Below the pieces are notes generated by a model. It made no database searches, was not told the DNA's origin, and was given only the letters and a program-made list of their open reading frames with translations. A program made the translations under genes and the position numbers. Of a stretch of DNA of 64,000 nucleotides, positions 39,401 through 46,209 are shown in pieces. How positions within the stretch are numbered: the stretch's first letter is position 1; each line of letters begins with the position of its first letter. Source of the DNA: Flavobacterium sp. 5 (lineage in GTDB: Bacteria > Bacteroidota > Bacteroidia > Flavobacteriales > Flavobacteriaceae); NCBI RefSeq assembly GCF_002813295.1, contig NZ_PHUE01000001.1, positions 434,001 to 498,000 on the forward strand, read 5' to 3'.

Positions 39401-39916
39401 GAGGAACAAGCTGATATTTTGGCGAACTTCATTGCTGGTGATATCAGTAGCTATTACAAAGGATCGGTATTGATGAATATTTTAAAACTGGAAGATATCA
39501 ATCTTTGTAGTATTGGAGAAATCGAAGTACCCGAAAATGATGATTCTTACGAAGAAATTGTTTTTGCCGACTTAGGGAAACGCTATTATAAAAAATGTAT
39601 CGTTAAGAATGATCTACTAGTAGGTGCTATCCTGATGGGAGATAAAAACGAATTTGCTGAATTCAAAACCATGATTGAAAGCAAAATCGAATTGGCAGAC
39701 AAACGAAACACATTACTAAGAGGAAGCGGTTCTGAAGCAAAACCTGTGATAGGAAAATTGGTTTGTTCCTGCAGTCAGGTTGGGCATGGTAATATTGAAG
39801 AAACCATCAAAAGTGGTGTAACCAACTTTACCGAACTATGCAAAACCACTGGTGCAGGATTGGGCTGTGGCAGTTGCAAAACTGAAGTAAAAGAGATATT
39901 AGCTAAATGTAAATAA
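36401..39916 (+). CDS. Assimilatory nitrate reductase (NasA/NarB type) fused to FAD-NAD(P) and BFD domains
   Basis: An 1171-residue fusion. Residues 1-700 form a molybdopterin oxidoreductase with an N-terminal [4Fe-4S] motif CSYCGVGC plus MLCSKG, the MGD-binding regions and a C-terminal dinucleotide domain (TTGRIRDQWHTMTKTG). Residues about 704-1110 form a NirB-like FAD/NAD(P) oxidoreductase (IAVIGAGAAAFRF, VIVGGGLLGLELAAAL). Residues about 1117-1171 are a BFD-type [2Fe-2S] domain (CSCSQVGHG, CGSCK). The enzyme can take electrons from NAD(P)H directly and reduce nitrate to nitrite in the cytoplasm, without a separate reductase subunit. Confidence 0.93.
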   Translation: MQNTEIKTTCSYCGVGCGIIVKNDSKNGVTVTGDKDHPVNRGMLCSKGMNLHYVVNDTSDRILYPEMRWSKSHPKERVSWDAALDRAAAVFSSIIKKHGPDSVGFYISGQCLTEEYYLTNKLVKGFLKTNNIDTNSRLCMSSAVAGYKKTFGEDSVPIAYADIELADTFMITGANPAFCHPILFRRLEQHKEKNPKVKIIVVDPRKTDSALSADLHLQILPGTDIVLYHAIGKRLIEKGYVDTDFVKNHTENYQLYKELVSNSSYENASKVCGISVNDIHLAAEMIGRAKGFISMWAMGLNQSAIGVDKNTALLNLSLVTGQIGKPGSGPFSLTGQPNAMGGREVGGMANLLAVHKELNNPEHRKEVADFWGVDSISEKPGLTATEMFDALESGKMKAVWIICTNPMVSLPDSRRVEKALANAKFVVVQDISHSADTAKFADLLLPAAGWLEKEGTMTNSERRISYLPKGINPPGEALSDVEILLNFAKKMKFSGFNFENTEAVYKEYCLMTKGTNIDVSYLNYSRLKNEGTFQWPVPDYGHPGTPRLFSDKKFFTPSQKAIFNIPTSIENTSEKPSAQYPFILTTGRIRDQWHTMTKTGKVSRLMTHTPSPVLEINPIDAYKAKIKNGDIVIVASKNGEVRVKAKVTDTIKEGVLFLPMHWGKQLDNDLNRTNNLTNTIVDPISKEPDFKFTTVSVTKYVKPFQKIAVIGAGAAAFRFIQNYREINTVDEIIVFSNEENPFYNRVLLPEYVTAELSWESLLKIKDDALGQLNITMKSGVAIENVNATDKIITDSQGKIHQFDTLIMATGSRPFIPENAQLHLPGRFTIRKKNDADRLKDYLEGTNLPAEEQHVVIVGGGLLGLELAAALKHKKVKITIIQRASRLMERQLDRISSKLLAEEVQLRDIQIYFDNEVSTVFETENANEIEIALKSGRILTANAIVYTIGTIPNIELAKETGLICGRGVKVNQYLQTSNPDVFAIGEIAEFNNQLFGITSAAEEQADILANFIAGDISSYYKGSVLMNILKLEDINLCSIGEIEVPENDDSYEEIVFADLGKRYYKKCIVKNDLLVGAILMGDKNEFAEFKTMIESKIELADKRNTLLRGSGSEAKPVIGKLVCSCSQVGHGNIEETIKSGVTNFTELCKTTGAGLGCGSCKTEVKEILAKCK

Positions 39917-40038
39917 GTTATAAAGTTGATAGTTAATAGTTGTTGGTTGATAGAAAGAAGTCAAAAGAATCTTTTTGAATCCCAACACCAATCTACTAAT
40001 AACGATCAACAAACAACTACTCATTAAAAAACAACAAA

Positions 40039-41466
40039 ATGGAATTAACGAGACTCATTGTAAAAGGTGGCGTAATTTCTCCAGGAGAATTACGCGAGAT
40101 TGTAAATATGGGACTAGAACAAGGCCTTGATACCATATCTTTTGGATCAAGACAAGACATTATATTCCCAAAAGGATTCCAAAGTAATACTGCCGAAAAA
40201 ATTGGAAAACATCATTTTGTATATCCCAACGAAAAAAGCGGTAACAATATCGTTTCTTCTTACGTAGCAACCGATATTTTAAGCAATACTCCTTGGCTTA
40301 CCGGAAATAAATTCCTTTATATACTCGAACAATTCAAGGAAAATCCAAAGCTAAAAGTCAATATAACCGATCCCAAACAACAAATCGTTCCTCTATTTAC
40401 GGGACACATCAACTTTATAGCCTCACACCATGAAGACTATTGGTTTTTATATATTCGTTTGCCAAAATGGGACAAAATGGAACTTTTCCCAGTATTAATT
40501 TACAGCTGGGACATTGGAAAAATCTACTACGAAATAGAAAAAATACTTCAGGAAGAACCCGATACAATTGACATGATTTTTCAACTCGTTAGCGACTTGG
40601 ACACCAACAATAGAACCATCGATCAGCCATTAAACATTTCCTTCTATCCGTTCCCGTACTACGAAGGAATGAACAGACTCGGAATCGATCAATACTGGCT
40701 TGGACTCTACTGGCGCAACAACTTATACGACTTACAATTCCTAAAAGAAATGTGTGATTTGTGTTTTGATTGCAAAATCGGAAAAATATGTATCACCCCT
40801 TGGAAATCTTTCATTGTAAAAGGAATCCCTAAAGAGCGTAAACTCGATTGGGAAAAATTCTTAGGCAAAAAAGGAATCAACGTACGCCACTCTTTACTTG
40901 AGCTTAACTGGCATTTACCTGTTGCAATGGAATGGGCATTGAACCTCAAAACCTTCCTTGTACGTACCCTCGACCAATTCGATATCAGTACTTATGGGCT
41001 TACCTTCGGGCTATCCGATTACAATCGTGAGGGACATTATTTTACCTCTATTGTAATCGAAAAAAATGATCCGCCAAAAGATCTCGAATCGATTAAAATA
41101 CGAGACACTTTCAACATTTTGCATGCCAAGAATTTCGATCCTAACACTCGCGAATACATCGTTCACGCACAGGATGTCGATAAACTGGAATTACCTAATA
41201 TTCTTATCGAATTAAGTAAAAAATACTTTGAAGAATTAGGAACCAGCGTACTCGAATTTCAAAATGCCACAACCAAAAAAGAAACCAAAACACTAGACAT
41301 TCATCAATGTCAAGAATGCTTAACCATTTATAATTCAGAATACGGAGATGTTATTCAAGGCATCGAAAAAGGAACACTATTCAAGGATCTCCCAGAGGAT
41401 TATTGCTGTTCTTTATGCGAAGCTCCAAAAGAAAATTTCACCCCTTTAGAAGAAGCCAAAGTATAA
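40039..41466 (+). CDS. Rubredoxin-tailed protein with nitrite/sulfite reductase-like N-terminal region
   Basis: A 475-residue protein. The start (GGVISPGELREIVNMGLEQGLDTISFGSRQDIIFP) looks like the ferredoxin-like half-domain of siroheme reductases. A cysteine cluster, CDLCFDCKIGKIC, lies at about residues 239-251 and may hold an Fe-S centre; it does not follow the normal siroheme spacing. Residues about 422-470 are a rubredoxin domain (CQEC and CSLC). It follows the reductase by 123 bases and probably serves as its electron carrier. The exact role is unknown. Confidence 0.75.
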   Translation: MELTRLIVKGGVISPGELREIVNMGLEQGLDTISFGSRQDIIFPKGFQSNTAEKIGKHHFVYPNEKSGNNIVSSYVATDILSNTPWLTGNKFLYILEQFKENPKLKVNITDPKQQIVPLFTGHINFIASHHEDYWFLYIRLPKWDKMELFPVLIYSWDIGKIYYEIEKILQEEPDTIDMIFQLVSDLDTNNRTIDQPLNISFYPFPYYEGMNRLGIDQYWLGLYWRNNLYDLQFLKEMCDLCFDCKIGKICITPWKSFIVKGIPKERKLDWEKFLGKKGINVRHSLLELNWHLPVAMEWALNLKTFLVRTLDQFDISTYGLTFGLSDYNREGHYFTSIVIEKNDPPKDLESIKIRDTFNILHAKNFDPNTREYIVHAQDVDKLELPNILIELSKKYFEELGTSVLEFQNATTKKETKTLDIHQCQECLTIYNSEYGDVIQGIEKGTLFKDLPEDYCCSLCEAPKENFTPLEEAKV

Positions 41467-41478
41467 TTAAAACAATAA

Positions 41479-41600
41479 GGGCGAGCCACCATAAAGAGAA
41501 AGAGCCAATTCATCGTTGCGGTGAGTCGGCTCTTTCTCTTTATGCTGTCAGGCTATACGCGCTACTTTGGTAGCTTGCTTCTATCCTTCTCGCGGGCATT
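41479..41600 (+). repeat. Structured intergenic repeat, family II, copy 3
   Basis: The closing stem GCGAG (41481-41485) pairs with CTCGC (41589-41593). Hairpin one is a perfect 17-bp stem (41490-41506 with 41528-41544) and hairpin two is GCTAC-TTTG-GTAGC (41561-41574). Compared with the copy at 31314 the stem bases change in pairs. Confidence 0.78.
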
Positions 41601-41890
41601 ACGCAATTACAAGAACAATATTCGATAAAACAATACCCTATATTTTATCAACTTACTCAATCCAATTCTCCTATATTCTTATCCTGCACCTATTCTATTA
41701 GCTTTCGCGCTTAAACATTTATCTAATTTACAAAACAGAGAAAACACAATGAATTTAATTTCATAAAAACTGGCAACCCAATTTATGGTTTAATCCCCTA
41801 TCATCAAATAACAAATTCATGAATAAACCATCAGTAAGATACAAAACGACATTCTAAATAGATAATAACTTATTCAAAGATCGTTTTAAG

Positions 41891-42058
41891 GAGACGGAAG
41901 TACGTTTGATGGACACGGAAGCTTGCTTCAAGGAGACGGAAACTTGTATCAGGTCGACGGAAGCATTCATCAGGCTGACGGAAGCTCGTTTCAAGGACAC
42001 GGAAGGTTGCATCAGACCGACGGAAGCACGCATCAGGCTGACGGAAGCTCGTATCAGG
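41891..42058. repeat. 21-bp minisatellite, eight units
   Basis: Eight consecutive 21-base units, each with GACGGAAG or GACACGGAAG near the start and TTCAAG or ATCAGG near the end; a worn ninth unit precedes them. The unit length is a multiple of three, so several frames on both strands stay open, giving 7-residue repeats (plus strand TEARIRL-like, minus strand RASVSLM-like). I do not call a gene here. The gap 41467-42278 otherwise holds only the family II repeat. Confidence 0.85.
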
Positions 42059-42278
42059 GCATTATTCTTTCTTCGGAGCCCCATTTTTACTTGGCGGAGT
42101 ACAAAAAACAGCCAAAATAACTAAAGATACGAGTAACGATTTATAATTTTTAAATTTCTATATTTGATATAAAGCAAAAACTGAGACAAACTTTCGTTAA
42201 TCTACACTAATTTGAGTGTATATGGGAAAGTTTATGGCGCATATAAATGAGTTGGTGGCTATTGGCCCGTAGAAAACG

Positions 42279-42818
42279 ATGAAAAAGAAAATATACTTCA
42301 CTATTTGTATAATTTTGGCATTAATTATATTGCCATTAATCTATTTATTTAATGAACCAAAATTTACATCTGAATATTGGTTACAGAATAAAATTGATAA
42401 AATAAGGTACGAACCAATCAAATTTTGCAAACTTGGATTAAAAAGAATTAAATACCGAATTAATAATAACAATGAAATTAATTTTGAAATTGAAATTAAT
42501 GATTTAGGATTTTTAATAATAAAAAGGAATGGCTGGTATGAAAATAGTAAAGATGTTAAAACATACTATTTGAATTTCAATCCTAGTAAATTTGCCGAAC
42601 TTGAAAAACAGTTCAAAATGCAATTTCCACATTCACATACAGAAAATATAGATGATCATTTTTCAGGCAAATATTTTGAACTCCAATTTTCAGATATAAA
42701 TGAAATAAACAATAATATTGAAGTTGCATATTACAATATTGAACCAGATGAAAACTTTATAGATTTTAAAAACGAAATTATTGAATTGACAAAAGAAACT
42801 TTAAATAACAGCCACTAA
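42279..42818 (+). CDS. Cassette gene 1: membrane-anchored hypothetical protein
   Basis: A 179-residue protein with an N-terminal hydrophobic helix (residues 5-24, IYFTICIILALIILPLIYLF) and a polar, Asn/Lys/Glu-rich remainder that should lie outside the membrane. No family is recognised. The gene occupies a repeat-bounded cassette from 42252 to 42937: the start TTGGTGGCT and the end AGCCACTAA, which includes the stop codon, are near-complementary. The codon use is very AT-rich, even for this genome. Confidence 0.65.
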   Translation: MKKKIYFTICIILALIILPLIYLFNEPKFTSEYWLQNKIDKIRYEPIKFCKLGLKRIKYRINNNNEINFEIEINDLGFLIIKRNGWYENSKDVKTYYLNFNPSKFAELEKQFKMQFPHSHTENIDDHFSGKYFELQFSDINEINNNIEVAYYNIEPDENFIDFKNEIIELTKETLNNSH

Positions 42819-42940
42819 GCCGTTACAAAAGATTTGGGCATTTGACTTAATTTAAAAATGGTTTTGTATTTGGAAAATTTGTGCATAATGGAAAAAACTC
42901 GCATCTTTAATCCCAAACCTCTTGTAGCGCCAAGACGTTG
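42819..42940 (+). repeat. attC-like inverted repeat R1 between cassettes 1 and 2
   Basis: The left arm GCCGTTACAAAAGATTTGGG (42819-42838) pairs imperfectly with the right arm CCCAAACCTCTTGTAGCGCC (42912-42931). The 73-base middle is nearly identical in R1, R2 and R3. A GTT core follows the right arm (42937-42939). It begins directly at the stop codon of cassette gene 1. Confidence 0.8.
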
Positions 42941-42969
42941 GCAGACATTTTACCGCAGAAACGAAAAAT

Positions 42970-43671
42970 ATGAAGAAAAAAATACCTTTACAAATTTTAA
43001 AAACATTAGAACCTTTTTTAAAAAAAGAGTCTACAATTTTTGAAATCATTCCTCAAGATCAATATTTAATTAAGTTTGTCGATAAAGACAAAAAATCAGA
43101 TTTTCATTTTATAATCGAAGAGTTTAAAAACCAACCTGCATTTTCTGTTTTAGTAAATCGTAAACCTCACAGTGATTTAGCGACTAAAATTGATAGAAAA
43201 TGGGTTAATGTAAATCTTTTAGAAAAAGAGTTTCAAAGTTGGGTAAATATCTTGGAAGAGTACGACAATATAAAATCCATATTTGATGACAATATTGTAG
43301 AAGCATTTGCAAATGAATATTATACTGAATTTGAAATTATTGATGAAGATGCCGGAATAAATCCATTAAAGGTCAAGCAAATTCTATTATTAGATGAACA
43401 TTTAGAAAAAATTCAAAATAATATTGAAAAATATAAGACTGAAAAGAATGAAGCTGAAATTGACAATATTATAAATGAAGTAATTGAATTAAGAGAAAAC
43501 TTAACCAAAAAATCAAAAAAATGGGTAATTAAAAAATTATCCTTGGTTTGGGGAAAAATATCTAAACAAGGACCAATTTTAATAAAGGAGTTTTTATCCG
43601 AAACAAGTAAATACTTAATAAAAGAAAGCGTGAAATTTATAGTCGAAAAAGGAATAGACTTATTGCCTTAA
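42970..43671 (+). CDS. Cassette gene 2: hypothetical protein
   Basis: A 233-residue soluble protein with no signal peptide. The middle (LDEHLEKIQNNIEKYKTEKNEAEIDNIINEVIELRENL) is a long charged helix, probably a coiled coil, and the C-terminal 50 residues are an amphipathic helix region with repeated KESVKFIVEKG-type segments. No family is recognised. It is the only gene between R1 and R2, as expected of a single-gene cassette. Confidence 0.6.
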   Translation: MKKKIPLQILKTLEPFLKKESTIFEIIPQDQYLIKFVDKDKKSDFHFIIEEFKNQPAFSVLVNRKPHSDLATKIDRKWVNVNLLEKEFQSWVNILEEYDNIKSIFDDNIVEAFANEYYTEFEIIDEDAGINPLKVKQILLLDEHLEKIQNNIEKYKTEKNEAEIDNIINEVIELRENLTKKSKKWVIKKLSLVWGKISKQGPILIKEFLSETSKYLIKESVKFIVEKGIDLLP

Positions 43672-43685
43672 ATAAAAAAACGACA

Positions 43686-43807
43686 GCCGTTACAAGAGAT
43701 TTGGGCATTTGACTTAATTTAAAAATGGTTTTGTATTTGGAAAATTTGTACATAATGGAAAAAACTCGTTTCTTTAATCCCAAACCTCTTATAGCGCCAA
43801 GACGTTG
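43686..43807 (+). repeat. attC-like inverted repeat R2 between cassettes 2 and 3
   Basis: The left arm GCCGTTACAAGAGATTTGGG (43686-43705) pairs imperfectly with CCCAAACCTCTTATAGCGCC (43779-43798). It ends in GACGTTGTGCGAC, and the next gene starts within 10 bases of the GTT core (43804-43806). Confidence 0.82.
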
Positions 43808-43813
43808 TGCGAC

Positions 43814-44401
43814 ATGCTTAAAAAACTGCTTATGAAATTTATTTTTTTAATTACTTTTTGTTCGCTAATTACATTTGGAAAACTCTTTGCATCAAACGAT
43901 TCAATAATTTCACTTCGATTAAATGAATTGAAATCGAAAGGTATTAATAATAGTTTTGTCATGGAAACTTATTCTACAGGATGTCATTGTTGCGGAACAA
44001 ACGATAATTGCAATTACGAATCATCACAAATCTATTTTTTTTGGCGTGATAAAGACAAGGACTTTATCCAAACATATAACAAATGTGGTTCTCCCATAAA
44101 AGCTATTCACAATAAGGTTTTTGATTTTTATCTTCAAAACCGAAAGACGATTTTAAAAGAAGAAGTGAAAAGCTATCTAATCTCAGAGAAAGATGGATTA
44201 GTAATGGAATTAATAATTGACGATTCTCGCCATGTAAAATTTTATCTGGGAGCTGGAGAAAAATATATCGTAAAAGAATATGATGCTTATCAACTTACAA
44301 ATATGGAAAACGACCAACCTAATCAAAATTTCGAACGAAATAATTCATTAAAATTGGTAAAATTGCAAAAGTCAATTGATGATTTAATCAATACTCAATA
44401 A
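43814..44401 (+). CDS. Cassette gene 3: exported cysteine-containing hypothetical protein
   Basis: About 195 residues. The ATG at 43814 is used; the TTG at 43805 lies in the recombination core and is an unlikely start, and ATG 43832 gives a neater signal peptide (MKFIFLITFCSLITFGKLFA). The mature part has a cluster GCHCCGTNDNC that could form disulfides or bind a metal. No family is recognised. The first bases of its cassette (TGTGCGAC) are the exact complement of its last bases (GTCGCACA, at 44409-44416). Confidence 0.65.
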   Translation: MLKKLLMKFIFLITFCSLITFGKLFASNDSIISLRLNELKSKGINNSFVMETYSTGCHCCGTNDNCNYESSQIYFFWRDKDKDFIQTYNKCGSPIKAIHNKVFDFYLQNRKTILKEEVKSYLISEKDGLVMELIIDDSRHVKFYLGAGEKYIVKEYDAYQLTNMENDQPNQNFERNNSLKLVKLQKSIDDLINTQ

Positions 44402-44416
44402 TAGCAAGGTCGCACA

Positions 44417-44538
44417 GCCGTTACAAGAGATTTGGGCAAAAGGCTGAATTTAAAAATGTTTTTGTACTTGAAAAATTTGTGCATAATGGAAAAAACTCGC
44501 CTCTTTAATCCCAAACCTCTTGTAGCGCCAGAACGTTG
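44417..44538 (+). repeat. attC-like inverted repeat R3 between cassettes 3 and 4
   Basis: The left arm GCCGTTACAAGAGATTTGGG (44417-44436) pairs with CCCAAACCTCTTGTAGCGCC (44510-44529). The GTT core is at 44535-44537, within GAACGTTGTGCGAT. The middle differs at a few bases from R1 and R2. Confidence 0.82.
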
Positions 44539-44578
44539 TGCGATAGCTTCCCAAAAAGCACGAAAATGAATTGAGCAA

Positions 44579-45619
44579 ATGAAAAATCTTTATGCTTACA
44601 ATGAAGAAAATGAATTAATTCATATTAATAACGTTGAAAAAAAATCAGCACAGAATTATTTTTGCATTAATTGTGAAAGTAAAATGATTGCAAGAAAAGG
44701 CGAAATAAAAGCTCATCATTTTTCTCATAAAGCTGATAGCAATTGTAGTTTTGAAAGCTATTTACACAAATTAAGTAAAATTCAATTTTACAACGAATAC
44801 ATAAAATGTCTTAATAACAATGAAAGTTTTAATATTCAATATAAAACTTATAGAAATTGTACTTCTTGCAAAGAAAAAGAAAACCTAAATTTAGTTTGCA
44901 AACTTGACGATAAAATAAGTTTATTAAATTTAACTAAATGGTTTGATAAGATTACAATAGAAAAATATCACAATGGATTTATTGCGGATATTTTACTTGA
45001 GTCTTCAAAAAGCGAAGAAAAACTCTTTATCGAATTTGCTGTTTCTCATAAATGTGAAATAGCAAAAATTGAAAGTAAAATTAGAATTGTTGAAATAAGT
45101 TTAATCAATGAATTAGATTTGAAATTTATTAGCGAAAGGAAAATACCTATTAATCAAGAAAATATAATATTTCACAACTTTATAATAAATCAAAAAAATG
45201 AAGATTATTTTTTACCAAATGAATGCAACAAAATGTTTAGTTTCTTTGCAATTTATCAGAACAATAAAGCAATAAGCAAGGAATTAAGAATTAAAGAAAT
45301 AATCTATAATTTAAACATTCACAATTACAAACATTTTCAAATCTTAAAACCAAAAGAAATAGATTATGAATATGATGACGAAATAGAAAGTTATAGTGGT
45401 GGACAATTTATTGATTTAATAATTAAATCAGCCTTTGAAATTAAAGATTTTAAAAATTGTTATTCTTGTAGATTTTCAGCAGAAAACAATAATTATTTTT
45501 CACGCTATGAATTTGGACATACCCTTTTTTGCAAAAAATTTAAAGCAGTAATTACCAATTCAAACGATGGACATAATTGTGAAAAATATTGGAGAATTGA
45601 AAAACCGAACATAGAATAA
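44579..45619 (+). CDS. Cassette gene 4: CoiA-like nuclease-family protein
   Basis: A 346-residue protein. Residues about 20-60 form a zinc-finger-like head typical of CoiA-like proteins (YFCINCESKMIARKGEIKAHHFSHKADSNC). Residues about 130-175 have a PD-(D/E)xK nuclease pattern: FIADILLE, then LFIEFAVSHKCEIAKI. The C-terminal third contains another cysteine group (NCYSCRF, C at the end). CoiA is linked to processing of DNA taken up in transformation; a defence or DNA-repair role is equally possible for this relative. It fills the last cassette. Confidence 0.72.
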   Translation: MKNLYAYNEENELIHINNVEKKSAQNYFCINCESKMIARKGEIKAHHFSHKADSNCSFESYLHKLSKIQFYNEYIKCLNNNESFNIQYKTYRNCTSCKEKENLNLVCKLDDKISLLNLTKWFDKITIEKYHNGFIADILLESSKSEEKLFIEFAVSHKCEIAKIESKIRIVEISLINELDLKFISERKIPINQENIIFHNFIINQKNEDYFLPNECNKMFSFFAIYQNNKAISKELRIKEIIYNLNIHNYKHFQILKPKEIDYEYDDEIESYSGGQFIDLIIKSAFEIKDFKNCYSCRFSAENNNYFSRYEFGHTLFCKKFKAVITNSNDGHNCEKYWRIEKPNIE

Positions 45620-45634
45620 AACCATCACACAACA

Positions 45635-45717
45635 GCCGTTCCAAGATATTTGGACATTTGGCTAATTTTAAAGATAGTTTTGTATTTGTAAAACTGTGGA
45701 TTTCGAAAACAAAAAGC
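45635..45717 (+). repeat. Truncated attC-like repeat R4
   Basis: Only the left arm and half of the middle remain (GCCGTTCCAAGATATTTGG onward, then ATTTGGCTAATTTTAAAGAT). The right arm and GTT core are missing. It marks the right end of the cassette array, just before the VOC gene. Confidence 0.65.
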
Positions 45718-45730
45718 AACAAAAAAAACT

Positions 45731-46120
45731 ATGAGAACAACAGATAACACAACTCATTTTGCTCCCGAACTGCACATTCCCAACGGGACATTCAACATAG
45801 ATTTTTATATAAAATTTGGTGCTATTGAACATTTTTGTTTTCGCAATGAGGATGGAAGCATTCATGTAGTAGAATTGGAAATTAATGGTGCTATTTTTCA
45901 TCTTCACGAAACTATGCGTGATGCTCTAGAGCCAATAAGTGCAAAGGGTGTTACAGCAATCATAGGTTTATTTGTACCAAATGTTGATGCAGTAATGCAA
46001 AAAGCTATTCAAGCAGGTGCCATAGAAATTAATCCTGCCGAAGACCATGATTATGGTTACAGACAAGGAATGTTCAAAGATCCTTTTGGGCATTATTGGC
46101 AAATACAGAAAAAAATATAA
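45731..46120 (+). CDS. VOC (glyoxalase/PhnB-like) family protein
   Basis: A 129-residue protein of the vicinal-oxygen-chelate superfamily, PhnB-like branch: APELHIPNGTFNIDFYIKFGAIEHF, a central AIFHLHETM with a metal-ligand-type His, and the terminal RQGMFKDPFGHYWQIQKK. The metal ligands are only partly recognisable. Substrate and role are unknown. The start is 13 bases past the worn R4 repeat, so the gene could once have been part of the cassette array. Confidence 0.82.
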   Translation: MRTTDNTTHFAPELHIPNGTFNIDFYIKFGAIEHFCFRNEDGSIHVVELEINGAIFHLHETMRDALEPISAKGVTAIIGLFVPNVDAVMQKAIQAGAIEINPAEDHDYGYRQGMFKDPFGHYWQIQKKI

Positions 46121-46209
46121 CCCAATATATTTAACAACGCAGTTAATAAATATCAGAACATTATTGGTCATTTATAGTACAGTACAAAAACTACATACGA
46201 ATAATAGAA

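Noticed and set aside
41891..42058. CRISPR array
   Set aside because: Units are contiguous 21-mers without unique spacers, and no cas gene is present. The 122-base cassette repeats are likewise not CRISPR, since each interval holds a gene.
41854..42124. Three overlapping open frames of 65-76 codons with 7-residue repeats over the minisatellite
   Set aside because: They are open because the repeat unit is a multiple of three; no frame has a distinct start context, domain or codon pattern.
42858..43043. A 61-codon frame inside R1
   Set aside because: It lies mainly in the recombination-site-like repeat, and the same frame is partly repeated in R2 and R3, so it reflects the repeat.
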